Shown one piece after another: positions 1 through 11,761 of a stretch of 64,000 nt of DNA. The stretch's first letter is position 1. Every line of letters starts with the position of its first letter. A model generated the notes under the pieces. It had not been told where the DNA came from, searched no databases, and saw only the letters and a list, made by a program, of their open reading frames with translations. Source of the stretch: Ampullaceana balthica (taxonomy: Eukaryota; Mollusca; Gastropoda; Lymnaeidae). Location of the stretch: contig CALYLW010000982.1 of NCBI GenBank assembly GCA_944989445.1, positions 159,766 to 223,765 on the forward strand, written 5' to 3'. Position numbers and translations under genes: made by a program.

Positions 1-2077
1 TTTGGTAGGGGTGGGGGATACTGATCTCCAAAATCCAGTAGGAGACGTGACCAGCACGGGGTTTTAAGATGGACATTGGGAAGGTGGGGAAATAAGTGTG
101 ATGGGGGGAGGAGGTCAGACCATTTCTGGCAGTTGACTTGTCAGTCCAACACCAAGTTCCCATGCAACTCTCTCACGCTGTGTGGTTGGGGGAGGGGGGA
201 GGGGGTCAGCACCACATGCCCCCATCACTAATGACGTGTTTTGTCAGTCTACATAACTATTGGTGCGAGGGGCACCCCGTCGTGGTGGCCCGACCCTCCA
301 CCATCCCACCTCTTATCTTAGGAATTTGGTATTATCTTTCGTTTTATCGTTTTTTGTCATGTTTTTCTTTATTTAAAAAAAAATATTTCTTTCAGTTCAC
401 GGGTTTTCCAAGCTCACTCCACTAAAATAAGAGAGAACGGGGTTGGGGGGAGGGGGGCAGATAAAAATAACAGCAGTGGAAATTTTTTTAATGTCTTTAG
501 ATTTCCTTTACGTAATGAGAACTTGCATTTCGGTCAAAGATACGCATTTTTTTTGTTCATCCCCAAACCACCAAAGTAATTTAAAACATGACTGTGGGTA
601 AAGCTCAACTCTTTCTTAAAGTTATTAATTAGTCTCAAAATATTTTCTTCTTATTCCTGACCATATTCCCCCCCCCCTTTTTTTTCCAATTCAGCGTGGA
701 TAACATCTGAATGAGTTCATTACCCGTTCAAACGTTCGGAGGAAATCCAGTCGTTATAGAGGCTGTACAATATGTGGCTGTTTAACATAGCCATGTTTAC
801 AAAAAGATTTCAAACTTTTTGTTGTTTGTTTAAACAACCCAATATCTCTCCATGTCAAGCTTTTGGTGGTTCCATCGTCTACTATAGCTCTATATCCAAG
901 CTCCATCTACTATGGTTCTATATCCAAGCTCCGTCTATTATAGTTCTATATCCAATCTCCGTCTACCAGACCGGCCATGCAACCACCACTCACCCACACC
1001 TCCTAAACCTTACCCCGCCCCCCTGTGCTGTCTGCTCACACGGAATCATTCACACCTACCCGACAAACACCCACCCTCTCCCTTAACCCTCCCCCCCCCA
1101 ACCCCTCTATTTTTCTACTCAGACGAAATGTGAACCGCTGCGACGCTGGAATTCAGAGCAAGATAATCCAGGGTGCTTCAGTCTATATAGGCCTACAGGC
1201 TTCATTTTCCTTTCTACCAGCGAGTCCAGTGCTTCAGTCTTCAGTATAATATATAGGATATTTCTTTCTTTCTTTCTAAACTAACGATACATAACCGAGG
1301 AAGGTTTTTTAACCTGTATAAATATGTTGTCAGTATTGCTATCCTCTGTTTCCCACAACGGTTCCGTTTCAAAGCATTTTTGCCACACCTCGTACCCCGT
1401 AGTAAAAAAAAATATTTTAAAAATCCAAACATTCCAGTGAAGCAGTATTTTGTGGCTCTTCTCTAGCCTACCCCCTGATACAGCTCCAGTATTGGGGAGA
1501 GGGGAACACTTATGTCTCCTCCTCTCCCCCCCCCCACTCCCAGGGTATGTTTTTGTTTTAAAAACCGCCATCTTTTTGTATTTACTGGTAGCATTGCATT
1601 GAGATTCAACGAGATTGTTTACTTATGTCTTTTAAGGTCAAGAAGGGAGAGAAAAAAGTGTGCGTGTGTGTGGGAGAAAAATTGAGGGGGTGGGCTTTCC
1701 TTGGTTTACATATACAGTATATTTATATATTTAAAATAATGATCCAGGTTCGACATTGAAAATCGTACACTGACTTGAGCCCTTCAGTAACAATAGTTGC
1801 GCTTTGCAAGTCAATTATTTCACATGGTTTGCTATTTGTATAGTGGCAGGACATGTCGATCCCGGACGGTTCAACCATGTCTAATACACACCGGGCGTTT
1901 CGACCAACGGATCTCTTGACCACTGATGGTATAGATATTGTTTTCAGGGCGTTTATTGCCATGTAATAAAAGACAGTAGACACAGCATAAACATTCAAAT
2001 GTGCATTCACATAGTAAATGACCAACATGGTGTAAGCAATGAAAACAGTCGACTGTAAACATTTGACCATGGGTCAA
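1..2077. other. No gene recognised
   Basis: Only short open frames with no family resemblance. C- and G-homopolymer runs and pyrimidine-rich tracts occur (about 430-460, 665-690, 1080-1100, 1525-1545). A short near-repeat, tctatatccaagctcc, recurs at about 885-960. Confidence 0.5.
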
Positions 2078-2290
2078 AAACAAATCTATTTTATTACACG
2101 CTTTTATTTAAGTCACACTGTTTGTATGTTGTATCTGTCAAATCTTGTAACGTAAAATTAAACCACTTCTGATGGTCCTAGAGATCTCAAAATTTTACCA
2201 CAGATAGATCTTGGATGACAATGCATTGTATCAAAATTTCAGATCGATCGAATGTACCTTAATTAAATAAATGCATTTTTAGTTTATCCT
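2078..2290. mobile_element. Fragment of dispersed Helitron-like repeat
   Basis: The block around 2219-2280, with atcaaaatttcagatcgatc followed by gaatgtacc and aattaaat, is nearly the same as 7927-7990 and similar to 8480-8530 and 11625-11665. It therefore belongs to the same dispersed family but lacks clear ends here. Confidence 0.5.
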
Positions 2291-2444
2291 TCTATATAAT
2301 CTGTATCCGTGATATTCTTGACTTTCACGTGAATGTCACCGGAGTTCACCACCAGCCATCGATGACCACATTCCAGGTGTTAAGCAGCTCAGTAATTCGA
2401 AACTAAATCTAAATTGACATGATAATACAAGAGGAACAACTGGT

Positions 2445-2535
2445 ATTTGTGTAGCCTAGTTGGTCGAATTGTTAGCTTAATGAATTTTCGACCTGTAGGT
2501 ACTGGATTCAATTTTCAGTTGGGGAAACATTTTTT
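2445..2535 (+). mobile_element. tRNA-like SINE relic
   Basis: tagcctagttggtcgaat resembles a pol III A box and tactggattcaattttc a B box, spaced as in a tRNA head. An A/T-rich stretch follows. No intact cloverleaf, so not a functional tRNA gene. Read by eye only. Confidence 0.35.
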
Positions 2536-2684
2536 TTTAAATACATAAATGACATAAATTTTTAATTAATAATCTATCTTTTTACCACTATCACATTTAA
2601 GTTATAGATAACGAAGTTTGACTTATTAAATTGAATTGATTATGTCGAAAAATTGATTTTTAAAATTTTGATACTAAAAAGTAG

Positions 2685-3117
2685 AAAATAAAATATTATA
2701 ATCTTTTTTTAAAAAGGACACGCTTTTATTTACATATAGAAAGTGCACTAACAAGAATGAAATAAAAATTTTCAATCCGTGAACCTATCGACTGCACATA
2801 AAGGCGTGGGGCCCTCTTAAAAAAGCGCTATCATGTACAAGGCTGCGAAACATAAATACAAATTTACATGAATATTAATAGACATTAAAAGTTTCACAAC
2901 TTTGATCATATACATGCTACTATCATATTAATTAGAAAAATTTATCTATATGCAAAAGAGTAGTTGCAAAAAGAAATGAGTTGTGATGGGCGCCCACGCT
3001 TTTATGTGCAGTCGATAGGTTCACTGATTGAAAATTGTAATTTTATTCTTTTTAGTGCACTTTCTATATGTAAATAAAAGCGTGTCCTTTTAAAAAAAAG
3101 ATTTTTTAAATATTTTA
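2685..3117. mobile_element. Foldback element with ~110-bp inverted arms
   Basis: Left arm from about 2685 (aggacacgcttttatttaca, tatagaaagtgcac, cctatcgactgcacat) is the reverse complement of the right arm ending about 3117 (atgtgcagtcgatagg, gtgcactttctatatg, taaataaaagcgtgtcc). The 180-bp centre is AT-rich and has no open frame. MITE-like. Confidence 0.75.
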
Positions 3118-3463
3118 TTTAATTTGAAAACAAAACTAGAAAGGCAGAAGAATAAAGCGTTCTCGGTGTGGATACTTGATCGTCATATTATGGGTTAAAA
3201 TTTCACAACTGTTTCATACTGTTGTGTATTTGGTATCAGAAGTATTATTTTAAACTAAATTAATTACATTTAAACAAATCAACATAAAGAAAACTACAAA
3301 ATACAAATTTCATCAACCTTAAAAAGCTCAGATGTCCAATCGACAGGATTAAAAGTCCGGGGTCGAAACGTCCGTTTGGTTCAATCGACAAGGGTCGCAA
3401 CCTCGTGGAACCCAATAATATAGTGTCGATTTTTTTCCCTATAGTGTTCTTCTGCTTTTTAAA

Positions 3464-4010
3464 TCCTTCATATTAACTTGTGGCGTCTGATTGTTTGTTT
3501 GCCGGAAAAAACTTTGGATTGATTTTTAACCCACTTCCCCGTATGCTAGCGAGCTGAAATTTTGCTGGCAGACTCGTGCCGACTATAAAAAATGATCTAT
3601 CGAATTTACTGTAATTAAATTAATGAATTCTTTTAGTTTATCTCTATGTATCTATGTAGCATGTAAATTGTGTGCTAGACTGTATTATATTGAACAACCT
3701 TTTTAATGTTTTACTGTCGAGCGGTGCGGTGCGTATTATATTGACCCTACTTTAAAAAAAAATTATTCCCGATCTGTAAATGTTTATTCTTGGCTGTCTC
3801 GCGTTGCGCATTATATTAAACATTTTTTATGACCCTTTCCCCGTGATCAAATCGAGCAGAAATTTAGCAGGCAGACCAGTAGTTTGTTCTATAAATCCTT
3901 TATATATTTGAGACATAACTAAAATGTTGGGGTTTTGGATTGTCGTGCGATGCGTATTATAACGAACATTCTTTTAGTTATCTCTCGTATATAAAGGATT
4001 TATAGTCAAA
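3464..4010 (+). mobile_element. Helitron-like repeat, copy 1
   Basis: Begins A|TCCTTCATATTAACTTG and carries family blocks (agcgagctgaaattttg, gtgcgtattatattga, ataaaggatttatag). Diverged from copies at 8326 and 11479. No 3' hairpin or CTAG end identified. Confidence 0.55.
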
Positions 4011-4142
4011 ACATTTTTTTAACGTTTTCTTTTTAAAATTCATATAATTTCTTTGGTGAAAGGGGTGAGTGCATCGGAGGCTATGTGTGCACGGGATGCT
4101 GGACCAACCGATTGCGATTGGCCGCCCATACGATCCCACTCA

Positions 4143-4285
4143 TAGCATCCCACCTGAAGTAACCCACCCACAGCACCCCACCCAAAGCATCCCACCTAAA
4201 GCATCCCACCTGAAGTATCCCACCCAAAGCATCCCACCTGAAGTATCCCACCCACAGCATCCCACCTGAAGTATCCCACCCAAAC
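4143..4285. repeat. Minisatellite, catcccacctgaagt units
   Basis: Imperfect 14-15-bp units alternating catcccacctgaagt and atcccacccaaag. Confidence 0.85.
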
Positions 4286-4446
4286 AACGTCTCCGTGCCA
4301 ACAGATAGACTCGGCACTCCCACAGTTAATGGCACGACGTCCTCACTTGTCTGACATTCACTGGTGAATTCGTCATCGATGGGCGTTGTCTTTCACGTAA
4401 GCTGCAGACGTTTACCTGCGATAATGTTGCAGACGTTTACCTGGGA

Positions 4447-4556
4447 TAATGTTGCAGGGGGTGGGGGGGGGGTGGGGTGTGGGGGGGGTGTGTGTGGGTG
4501 GGGTGGGGTGGGGTGGGGTGGGGGGGGGGTGGGTGGGTGTGGGGTGGGGTGGGGTT
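4447..4556 (+). repeat. G-rich (GGGGTG)n tract
   Basis: About 110 bases that are almost only G and T on the + strand, with more than ten runs of four or more G. Flanked by near-copies of gcagacgtttacctg and gataatgttg. G-quadruplex potential is high. Confidence 0.85.
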
Positions 4557-4934
4557 CGTTTACCGGCGATAATGTTGGTGGTTTTATCTTTGAGTGCGTT
4601 TGATATGTTTTGGCGGAATGAAATCGATTTATTTTTCTATAATGCTAGTCAAAAAAGTCACTATGGGCCATAGGAATAGACGTAGCCTGTCCGCACAACC
4701 ACCGCCCCCCAATTTACAAATGACTACTCTTATAAGTGAATAAAATATCGTAAATATCCAGAAATTTAAGGCAGGATAGATGTTTTATAGATTAACGGCG
4801 ATACAACGATACTACTTTAAAAATACGACATAATTCTGAACTATTTCTTAAATATGCATCTGAAGGAATATGAACAATGTGCAATTTTCTTCCTTCCAAT
4901 AAAACTAAAACAAATCTTCCAAAGTTAAATGATA

Positions 4935-5290
4935 ATTTGGCTCATACGGAGCACTAACAGACTTCCGTGTGTGGCTGGTGGTCGGCTGTATGAGCACTAA
5001 CATACTTACGTGTGTGGTTGGTGGTCGGCTTTATGAGCACTAACAGACTTCCGTATGTGGCTGGTGGTCGGCTGTGTGAGCACTGACAGACTTCCGTGTG
5101 TGGCTGGAGGTCGGCTGTGTGAGCACTAACAGACTTTCGTGTGTGTGAGCACTAACAGACTTCCGTGTGTGGCTGGTGGTCGGCTGTGTGAGCACTAACA
5201 GACTTTCGTGTGTGTGAGCACTAACAGACTTCCGTGTGTGGCTGGTGGTCGGCTGTGTGAGCACTAACAGACTTCCGCGTGTGGCTGGCA
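4935..5290. repeat. Minisatellite, gagcactaacagacttccgt
   Basis: Seven or more units of gagcactaacagacttccgt plus gtgtggctggtggtcggctg. Some units are shortened, giving a higher-order pattern. Confidence 0.9.
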
Positions 5291-5864
5291 GTGCCGGGCC
5301 ACCTGAGACAAGATCAACAGGTAGACAGGTGGAGTTGCTGAAAGTAGCTCAGGAAATATCCCTAGAACAGAGATTCCGCGTAATTTCGTTTTAACTGAAA
5401 ATATATTTAATTTGATGACTTACTTATACACAACCGCAAGTTGATTAAAATACATTAGATTCAGCGGATATTGCTGCTGTCAAAGAAAATGAAGGTTGCG
5501 AAGAGTTTTAGCCTCTTAAATTGTGTACCTTACAACTGATGTCGTCGGACCACATTTTGAGAACCTGTGGTGTAGGCGAAAACCAGACCTTGGCTAGAAG
5601 TAGCAGGGCGGGGTGGCAAGTATGTTGGTGTGGTTCATGGACGCCGGGCTGATGTTGGAAAGTAGAAGGGAGACGAGTGAATCATGTCAGCAGGGGCAGC
5701 CGAGACGATGGTGTATTGAACTGTCATCAGTAGCCAGGCTTTACCTTATTAACGCTTGGCAATGTTATTATGGGAAGGCATCAATATACGTGGATCTTTA
5801 TCATAAAAATAAGTCTTCATCGTTGATAGCGATAGCGAAACCTGCGTAAATGATGCGGGAACGC
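5291..5864. other. No gene recognised
   Basis: Unique-looking sequence with only short open frames and no domain resemblance. Confidence 0.4.
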
Positions 5865-6035
5865 CCTGCACAGTGAACTATTGACCACTCACACATTGAA
5901 ATTTGGGCCATTCGGACATGGAACTGTTGACCACTCGGACATTGAACTGTTGGCCACTCGAACATTGACCTTTTTGCCACTCGGACATTGCACTTTTGGT
6001 CACTCGGACATTGATTGAACTGTTGGCCACTCGTG
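5865..6035. repeat. Degenerate minisatellite, cactcggacattgaactgtt
   Basis: Six diverged units of roughly 25-30 bp around ccactcggacattga. Confidence 0.75.
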
Positions 6036-7758
6036 AATTGAAGCGTGTATAAGGTGTCGAAGGGCAGTAGCTTGCTGTTCCGTTTCTTGAATGCCATGTT
6101 TTAGCTCATGCAGTGAAGAGTGCGCTTTCATTATGTCATAACGTTGACTAGGGAGGTATGAATTGCTGGCTGAACTACTGTATTCTCCATCTCATCCAAA
6201 CTTATTCAAACGCGAATCAACTGAAGACGGAAACTGTGCGTGAGTTTGTTTGGCAATCAATAGGACAGAAGCGATAAATCATAATCGATGATATCATGGT
6301 CGGGCAGGATCTTTTTCCAGTAAAGGTGTTTGGTGCTTGGTTTTGGTGGGTTGGGGGACAATACAGTCTCTGTGAGGTAACTTAAACAATGCAAGAATGA
6401 AAGGAGGAAATACTACCGCTCAACTTTTAGTCAACATGTCATTACAATGTTGTTATTTTTTCGTATATTCCTTATTTTGCAAATATATACTTAGTGTTAT
6501 ATAACAATGTACAAAGTCACTAACGGTGGCTACTGATTAAGACGTAGTTTTGACCACTAAGTCATTAAACAAGGTTTTTGGCTGCTGTAGTCAGTAGACT
6601 CAGGGGAACCTCCGAGACAGAAAGGCTGACCCCCCCCCAGCCCGCCCTATTACCGTCTAATAATGGCTTATCCCGGGCAGTCTGCCAATGGGGTGAGGCC
6701 ACGTACAAGCCATACCTTCAGGTCGTTGATTGACTCCAAGGTTCGTAATACGCTGCGTGACTCGATTACGCATATTGGTTCTGGAATAGGGATTGCCATA
6801 GTTGGATCAATGGGTCCTGGTTGGAGTCGATACTCGAATTGGTGTAGTTTGTACATGACCACGATGACGACAGTAAAGATAATGTATAAATATTTTTATT
6901 TTCTTTACTAAATAGATAATTTAGAAGATGGCTAGAAAGGAATCGTTAGAGGTCCTCATGTGTTAACGTTTGTGAGAACCGCCGTCCCACTGGTTACCGT
7001 ACCGTAACTTCTCTGCACCAGTTTTGGGGGGGGGGTGTATCTGAAATATAACGACCTATCTGTAGTTTAAAGAAAACTTCTCCACGTCTTCACATAATGA
7101 AAGACTTGTTTGTGAAAAATGTGTCACGTCTATTACTGTCTATAGAAAATAACATTGACTCCACCCCACCCCCTTTTCTTCGTTACAACTTTTTTTTTCG
7201 ACAGCCTTAAACTCTTATTTAAGAGATTAAGAATTAACACTGTAATAATTCTCAAACTGCAACTATTTTACATCCATGCCGCAGCTTGTGTTGCACATCA
7301 GCTGTTGAGTGGAAATGTTTCAATACCTTCCACTGGAGACCTGACATAATCATCTGTGAGCGGAAGCTGCTCGTTGCAGGAATGTCATGTTCCATTGCGT
7401 CTTCACCTACTTACTTACACACACACACACATTCTTATTTCACTCTCGCTCTCTCCTTCCTCGCTCACCTGCTCACAGGTATCAGTCGTCTGGCTCCATC
7501 CTTTGAACGCAGGAGACCTGTTCCTATGTGAGGTGCTCGTCAGCTGATGGCCTGTCAGTCACCCATCAGTACTCACATGCTACATAACTGCACTTTTGAG
7601 GGGTTCGTAACCCCACACTCAACCATTTCTATGTTGTCCTCTCACCCCCTTGCCAATCGACGGAAATCCAAAGTCTGATTCCGTGGATCAATGATTAAGA
7701 ACCCCTGATATGTTTCCTGACCGTCCGTAAACACCTTTGCCCTGCCCAACTTTTTAAA
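6036..7758. other. No gene recognised
   Basis: Short open frames only. Simple sequence: C8 at about 6632, G8 near 7025, (AC)n near 7418 and pyrimidine-rich DNA near 7440-7460. Confidence 0.4.
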
Positions 7759-8295
7759 TCCCTTATATTAACTTCACCGCCGTCTCTCTCTCTCTGTCTG
7801 TCTCTCTCTCTGTCTCTCTCTCATCATCTCATGGGCTCGGCGGGCGGAAAAACAAAAGTCGAAAAATGACCCACTTCCAATGATCCGATCGAACTGAAAT
7901 TTGGCACACGGACCCGTCTTACCTAACAATGCATCGTATCAAAATTTCAGATCGATCGAACGTACCGTAATTAAATTAATGCATTTTTAGTTTATCCTTA
8001 TATGAGGTATGTAATTTTAAATTCACGATTTGTTATTGTTTTTTTGCCACGTGAAAGTTTGAGCATTGAGGCGACCCAACGAAACGACGGTGCGCTTTTG
8101 TTTACATTTTACGTGTCACTCTGAGCTCGGTCAAGCGAATCGGTGACCAGACTTTTCCCCTCTCCCCCCACCCACCCCTCCCCCCCCCTAGGGTTATGAT
8201 GCAAAGTTGAGTTAAGACAGATTCAGTCTGTAAATGTTTGAAATATAATCAATACTTTTAGTTATGTCTCATCTATAAGGGATTTATAGTCAAAA
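7759..8295 (+). mobile_element. Helitron-like repeat, copy 2
   Basis: Begins A|TCCCTTATATTAACTTC, then a CT-rich microsatellite (about 7780-7832), then family blocks (gatcgatcgaacgtaccg, atgcatttttagtttatcc) and ends near ctataagggatttatag. Confidence 0.5.
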
Positions 8296-8325
8296 ACTTT
8301 GTTTTTACGGGGTTGTTTAATTAAA

Positions 8326-8359
8326 TCCTTTATATTAACTCGTGGTGTCTGCGGCGGAC

Positions 8360-8392
<33 letters not shown>

Positions 8393-8801
8393 CGCCAAAA
8401 CTTTTGATCGATTTTTAACCCACTTGCTCGCAAGATAGCGAGCTGAAATTTTGCAGGCAGTTTCGTACCGATGATAAAAACAATGTATCAAAATTTCAGA
8501 TCGATCGCATGTACCGTAATTAAATTATTGATTTTTTAGATTATTTTTTTTATTCCTATGTATCATGCTATTTTTTGAGATAGAGCGTCGCGGTGCGTAT
8601 TATATTGAACAACCTTTCTGTCGCGCAATAAGGTGCGTATTTTATTGACAGCTCTTTTTATAAACATATTCCTGATCGGTGCGTATTATATTAAACACGT
8701 TTTACGACACAACTTCAATTTTGTATTTCTGGATGGTCTGGCGCTGCGTATTATAATGAACATTCTTTTAGTTACTTCTCGTACATAAAGGATTTATAGT
8801 C
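8326..8801 (+). mobile_element. Helitron-like repeat, copy 3 (empty-site copy)
   Basis: Begins A|TCCTTTATATTAACTCG, has a (TTGC)n run at 8364-8392, and ends near cataaaggatttatag. Almost the same as the halves of copy 4, and shows the uninterrupted sequence cgcgcaataaggtgcg at 8622-8637 where copy 4 has an insertion. Confidence 0.65.
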
Positions 8802-8879
8802 AAAAACTTGGTTTTTTACGGGTTTTTCTTATTTTTTTTTACAGCGCATACGTTTATGGGCACACCACCCGTGATTTAA

Positions 8880-9425
8880 ATAGTGGGATACAAAATACGC
8901 AAACAAATTGTGTGTTGGAAACAATAAATTTAAGCTTTATTATTTAACCAATGGCGGCTGGATAGCGAAGTCAATAGTGCGCTTGTCTCACCAGCTGAGG
9001 GGCGTGGGATCTAGCCCACGTTAAAGCCACAATAGAAATGTTGATTAATGACTATTGCTAGACAGTCCTCCGCTGACCTGGAGAGGAGATGGGCGCGGCC
9101 AGGTCTACCAAGCCCCGAGAAAGTTATACGACCACGAGGTTATGGGACACAGAAAAAAAAATCAACAGTAAATGTTTCGGCTAATGCCTTCATCGGTATA
9201 ATTAACATACAGTACTTACATAAGTATTAAAATTATATTTAAATTCTTAAGACATACTATATCAAGAAAATATTAATATTACTTATGTAAGTACTGTATG
9301 TTGATTGTACTGATGACGGCATTAACCGAAACCTTTACTTTTGTATTGATTACATAATAGAGCTTAAATCTATTGTTTTCATTATACAATTTGTTTGTGT
9401 ATTTTATAATATAAAAAGCTTTATC
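8880..9425. mobile_element. Foldback element with interrupted left arm
   Basis: Right arm 9270-9425 (tatgtaagtactgtatg, gacggcattaaccgaaac, acaatttgtttgtgtat) is the reverse complement of two left pieces: 8880-8950 (acgcaaacaaattgtg, aataaatttaagctt) and 9158-9235 (gtttcggctaatgcc, catacagtacttacata). About 200 bp of unrelated SINE-like DNA lies between the two left pieces. Confidence 0.75.
8951..9160 (+). mobile_element. SINE-like insertion with tRNA-like head
   Basis: Starts ggctggatagcgaagtc (A-box-like), with gggcgtgggatctagcc as B-box-like, and ends in an A9 tail (agaaaaaaaaatc) after about 200 bp. It is exactly the extra DNA in the left foldback arm. No perfect target duplication read. 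Confidence 0.6.
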
Positions 9426-10425
9426 GCAGTCCTAATCTATATGATTTAAATGATGGGCTTGGGTTGTCAGAAGATAACTTTAAATCTGAAGTAAACGGAC
9501 GCTGATATATACTTTTCAAACATGCCCCCCCCCCAAAACCACTGTCTCTTACCTCGCTATTTAACAGGTGTGTTATGAAAAGGGCAGGTATCAGATTTTG
9601 AAAAGACAACTAATCGCGAGACGTAGTTGTTATATCGTGGGTCTTTTTGAACAAATTATTTATTTTACAGCCAATCTAGTTTTTTTTATTTTATAATATC
9701 TAATTTATTTTATATCCTATTTGCCTATCCCGTTTTTTTCCTCTTATTTTAAAAACAAATAATGACGTCATACGCATCCTACACTTAGATCTTTCAATGC
9801 TGTGTGGGGGCGCCGGTGGCTCTAGACTCAATTTATTCTTTTTATAGTTCAATGTATGACTAAAAACTTACGCCCGACAAGCTTTTTGATGGCATGGATG
9901 CCTTTGACTCTTACATTAATGTTTTGAAAAGACAATGTTTAGAGCATATATTGTTTAACCTTTCAGATAATTTATGTTACCCCTTCCCCCTCCCCCCCCC
10001 CAGAATGATGGGGGGGTGTTACATCCCTTCCCACCCCCACCATCATGTTATTTTGGTTTTCGCCTGCCGTTTACACTATAAATTTAAAAAAAAGAAGACT
10101 GTTTTGAAATCTGGAATTCAGTTTAGAAAATAATGTATGTAATCTGATCTTTTCAACCCTCGCGTCTTGTTTTGGCTTGAGATCTAGTTAAAATATTTTC
10201 TGATTCTTGCCTACAGCCAAAGCTGAACATTTATTCAGTTACCCACCACAGGCACCAACAACTTTTTAAAAAGTATGTTTACAATTATTATTTTTAAATT
10301 GTAGTAGGTATCCAATGAAGATAGCGCATTAACTCTTTTTTACCGTAAATGTGTGTGCGGGAGGGCTGGCTTTTAACTATCTGGACATGTGTATGTTCAA
10401 ACTTTTTGTAGTCACAAAAACTAGA
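9426..10425. other. No gene recognised
   Basis: AT-rich, short open frames only. C-rich and G-rich runs at about 9526 and 9990-10045. Confidence 0.4.
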
Positions 10426-10955
10426 ACCATAGGACACGCTCTATGGCATGCTTACAGACTTATCTGGACTACCACAGGACACGCTCTAGGGCATGCGGAC
10501 AGACTTATCTGGACTACCATAGGACACGCTCTAGGGCATGCTGACAGACTTATCTGGACTACCATAGGACACGCTCTAGGGCATGTTGACAGACTTATCT
10601 GGACTACCATAGGACACGCTCTAGGGTATGCTGACAGACTTATCTTGACTACCATAGGACACGCTCTAGGGCATGATGATAGACTTATCAGGACTACCAT
10701 AAAACACGCTCTTGGGTGTGCTGACAGACTTATCTGGACTACCATAGGACACGCTCTAGGGTATGCGGACAGACTTATCTTGACTACCATAGGACACGCT
10801 CTAGGGCATGCTGACAGACTTATCTGGACTACCATAGGACACGCTCTAGGGCATGCTGACAGACTTATCAGGACTACCATAGGACACGCTATAGTGCATG
10901 CTGACAGACTTATTTGGACTACCATAGGACACGCTCTAGGGCGTGCTGACAGACC
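10426..10955. repeat. 45-bp minisatellite, about 12 units
   Basis: Unit accataggacacgctctagg plus gcatgctgacagacttatct plus ggact. 45 is a multiple of three, so the array is open on both strands (206 codons on +, 157 on -). That is a consequence of the repeat and not evidence for a protein. Confidence 0.93.
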
Positions 10956-11121
10956 TTTAAAACATGCGTGAATTCTTACTGAAATATCATAGCAGTATGG
11001 AATCGCCCATTCTTTACACTTTACATCCTATTGTTTTAACATACGATAATGTTGTGCAGTAAATAACACTTGGTGTCAGAGTTTTACTGCCTGGCGCACC
11101 AGAACGTTATGTCCCTTGTCG

Positions 11122-11300
11122 GGCTGTTCCACGGCAATAGGCAGAATTATTTCACTAGTAGGATTATTCCACGGCAATAGGCAGAATTATTTCGCTAGCA
11201 GTGTTGTTCCACGGCTATAGGAAGAATTATTTCACTAGTAGGGTTGTTCCCCAACAATAGGTACAATTTTGTCCCTTGTCGGGCTATGCCACAAAAGATG
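11122..11300. repeat. Minisatellite, about 40-bp unit
   Basis: Four diverged units containing gttccacggcaataggcaga and attatttcactagtaggg. Confidence 0.8.
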
Positions 11301-11761
11301 GCACAATTCCTCACTAGTGTCGGACAGCCTATAAATTTGTTTTTGCTCGCACAGAATCAGAGAATAAACTCCATGGTACCTTGCGCATGGCTGAGAACCA
11401 TTAGTACGATAAAATCATATATAGATGTACCCTCAATTATCCTGCCTAACGCTAAGGGACATCAGTCTGCTTTTTAAATCCTTTATATTAACTCGTGGTG
11501 TCTGCGGCCACCCGACCGCCCGCCCTTGTCGCCAAAACTTTTGAGCGATTTTTAACCCACTTGCTCGTAAGCTAGCGAGCTGAAATTTTGCAGGCAGTTT
11601 CGTACCGATAATAAAAACAATGTATCAAAATTTCAGATCGATCGCATGTACTGGAATTAAATTATTGATTTTTTAGATTATTTTATTTATTCCTATGTAT
11701 CATGCTATTTTTTGAGAGCGTCGCGGTGCTTATTATATTGAACAACCTTTCTGTCGCGCAA

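Noticed and set aside
8951..9040. Possible tRNA gene
   Set aside because: A- and B-box-like sequences are present but no cloverleaf folds by eye; A tail and position fit a SINE.
10426..10955. 206-codon + strand and 157-codon - strand open frames
   Set aside because: Both arise from a 45-bp tandem array whose unit is a multiple of three and free of stops; no initiation context or family resemblance.
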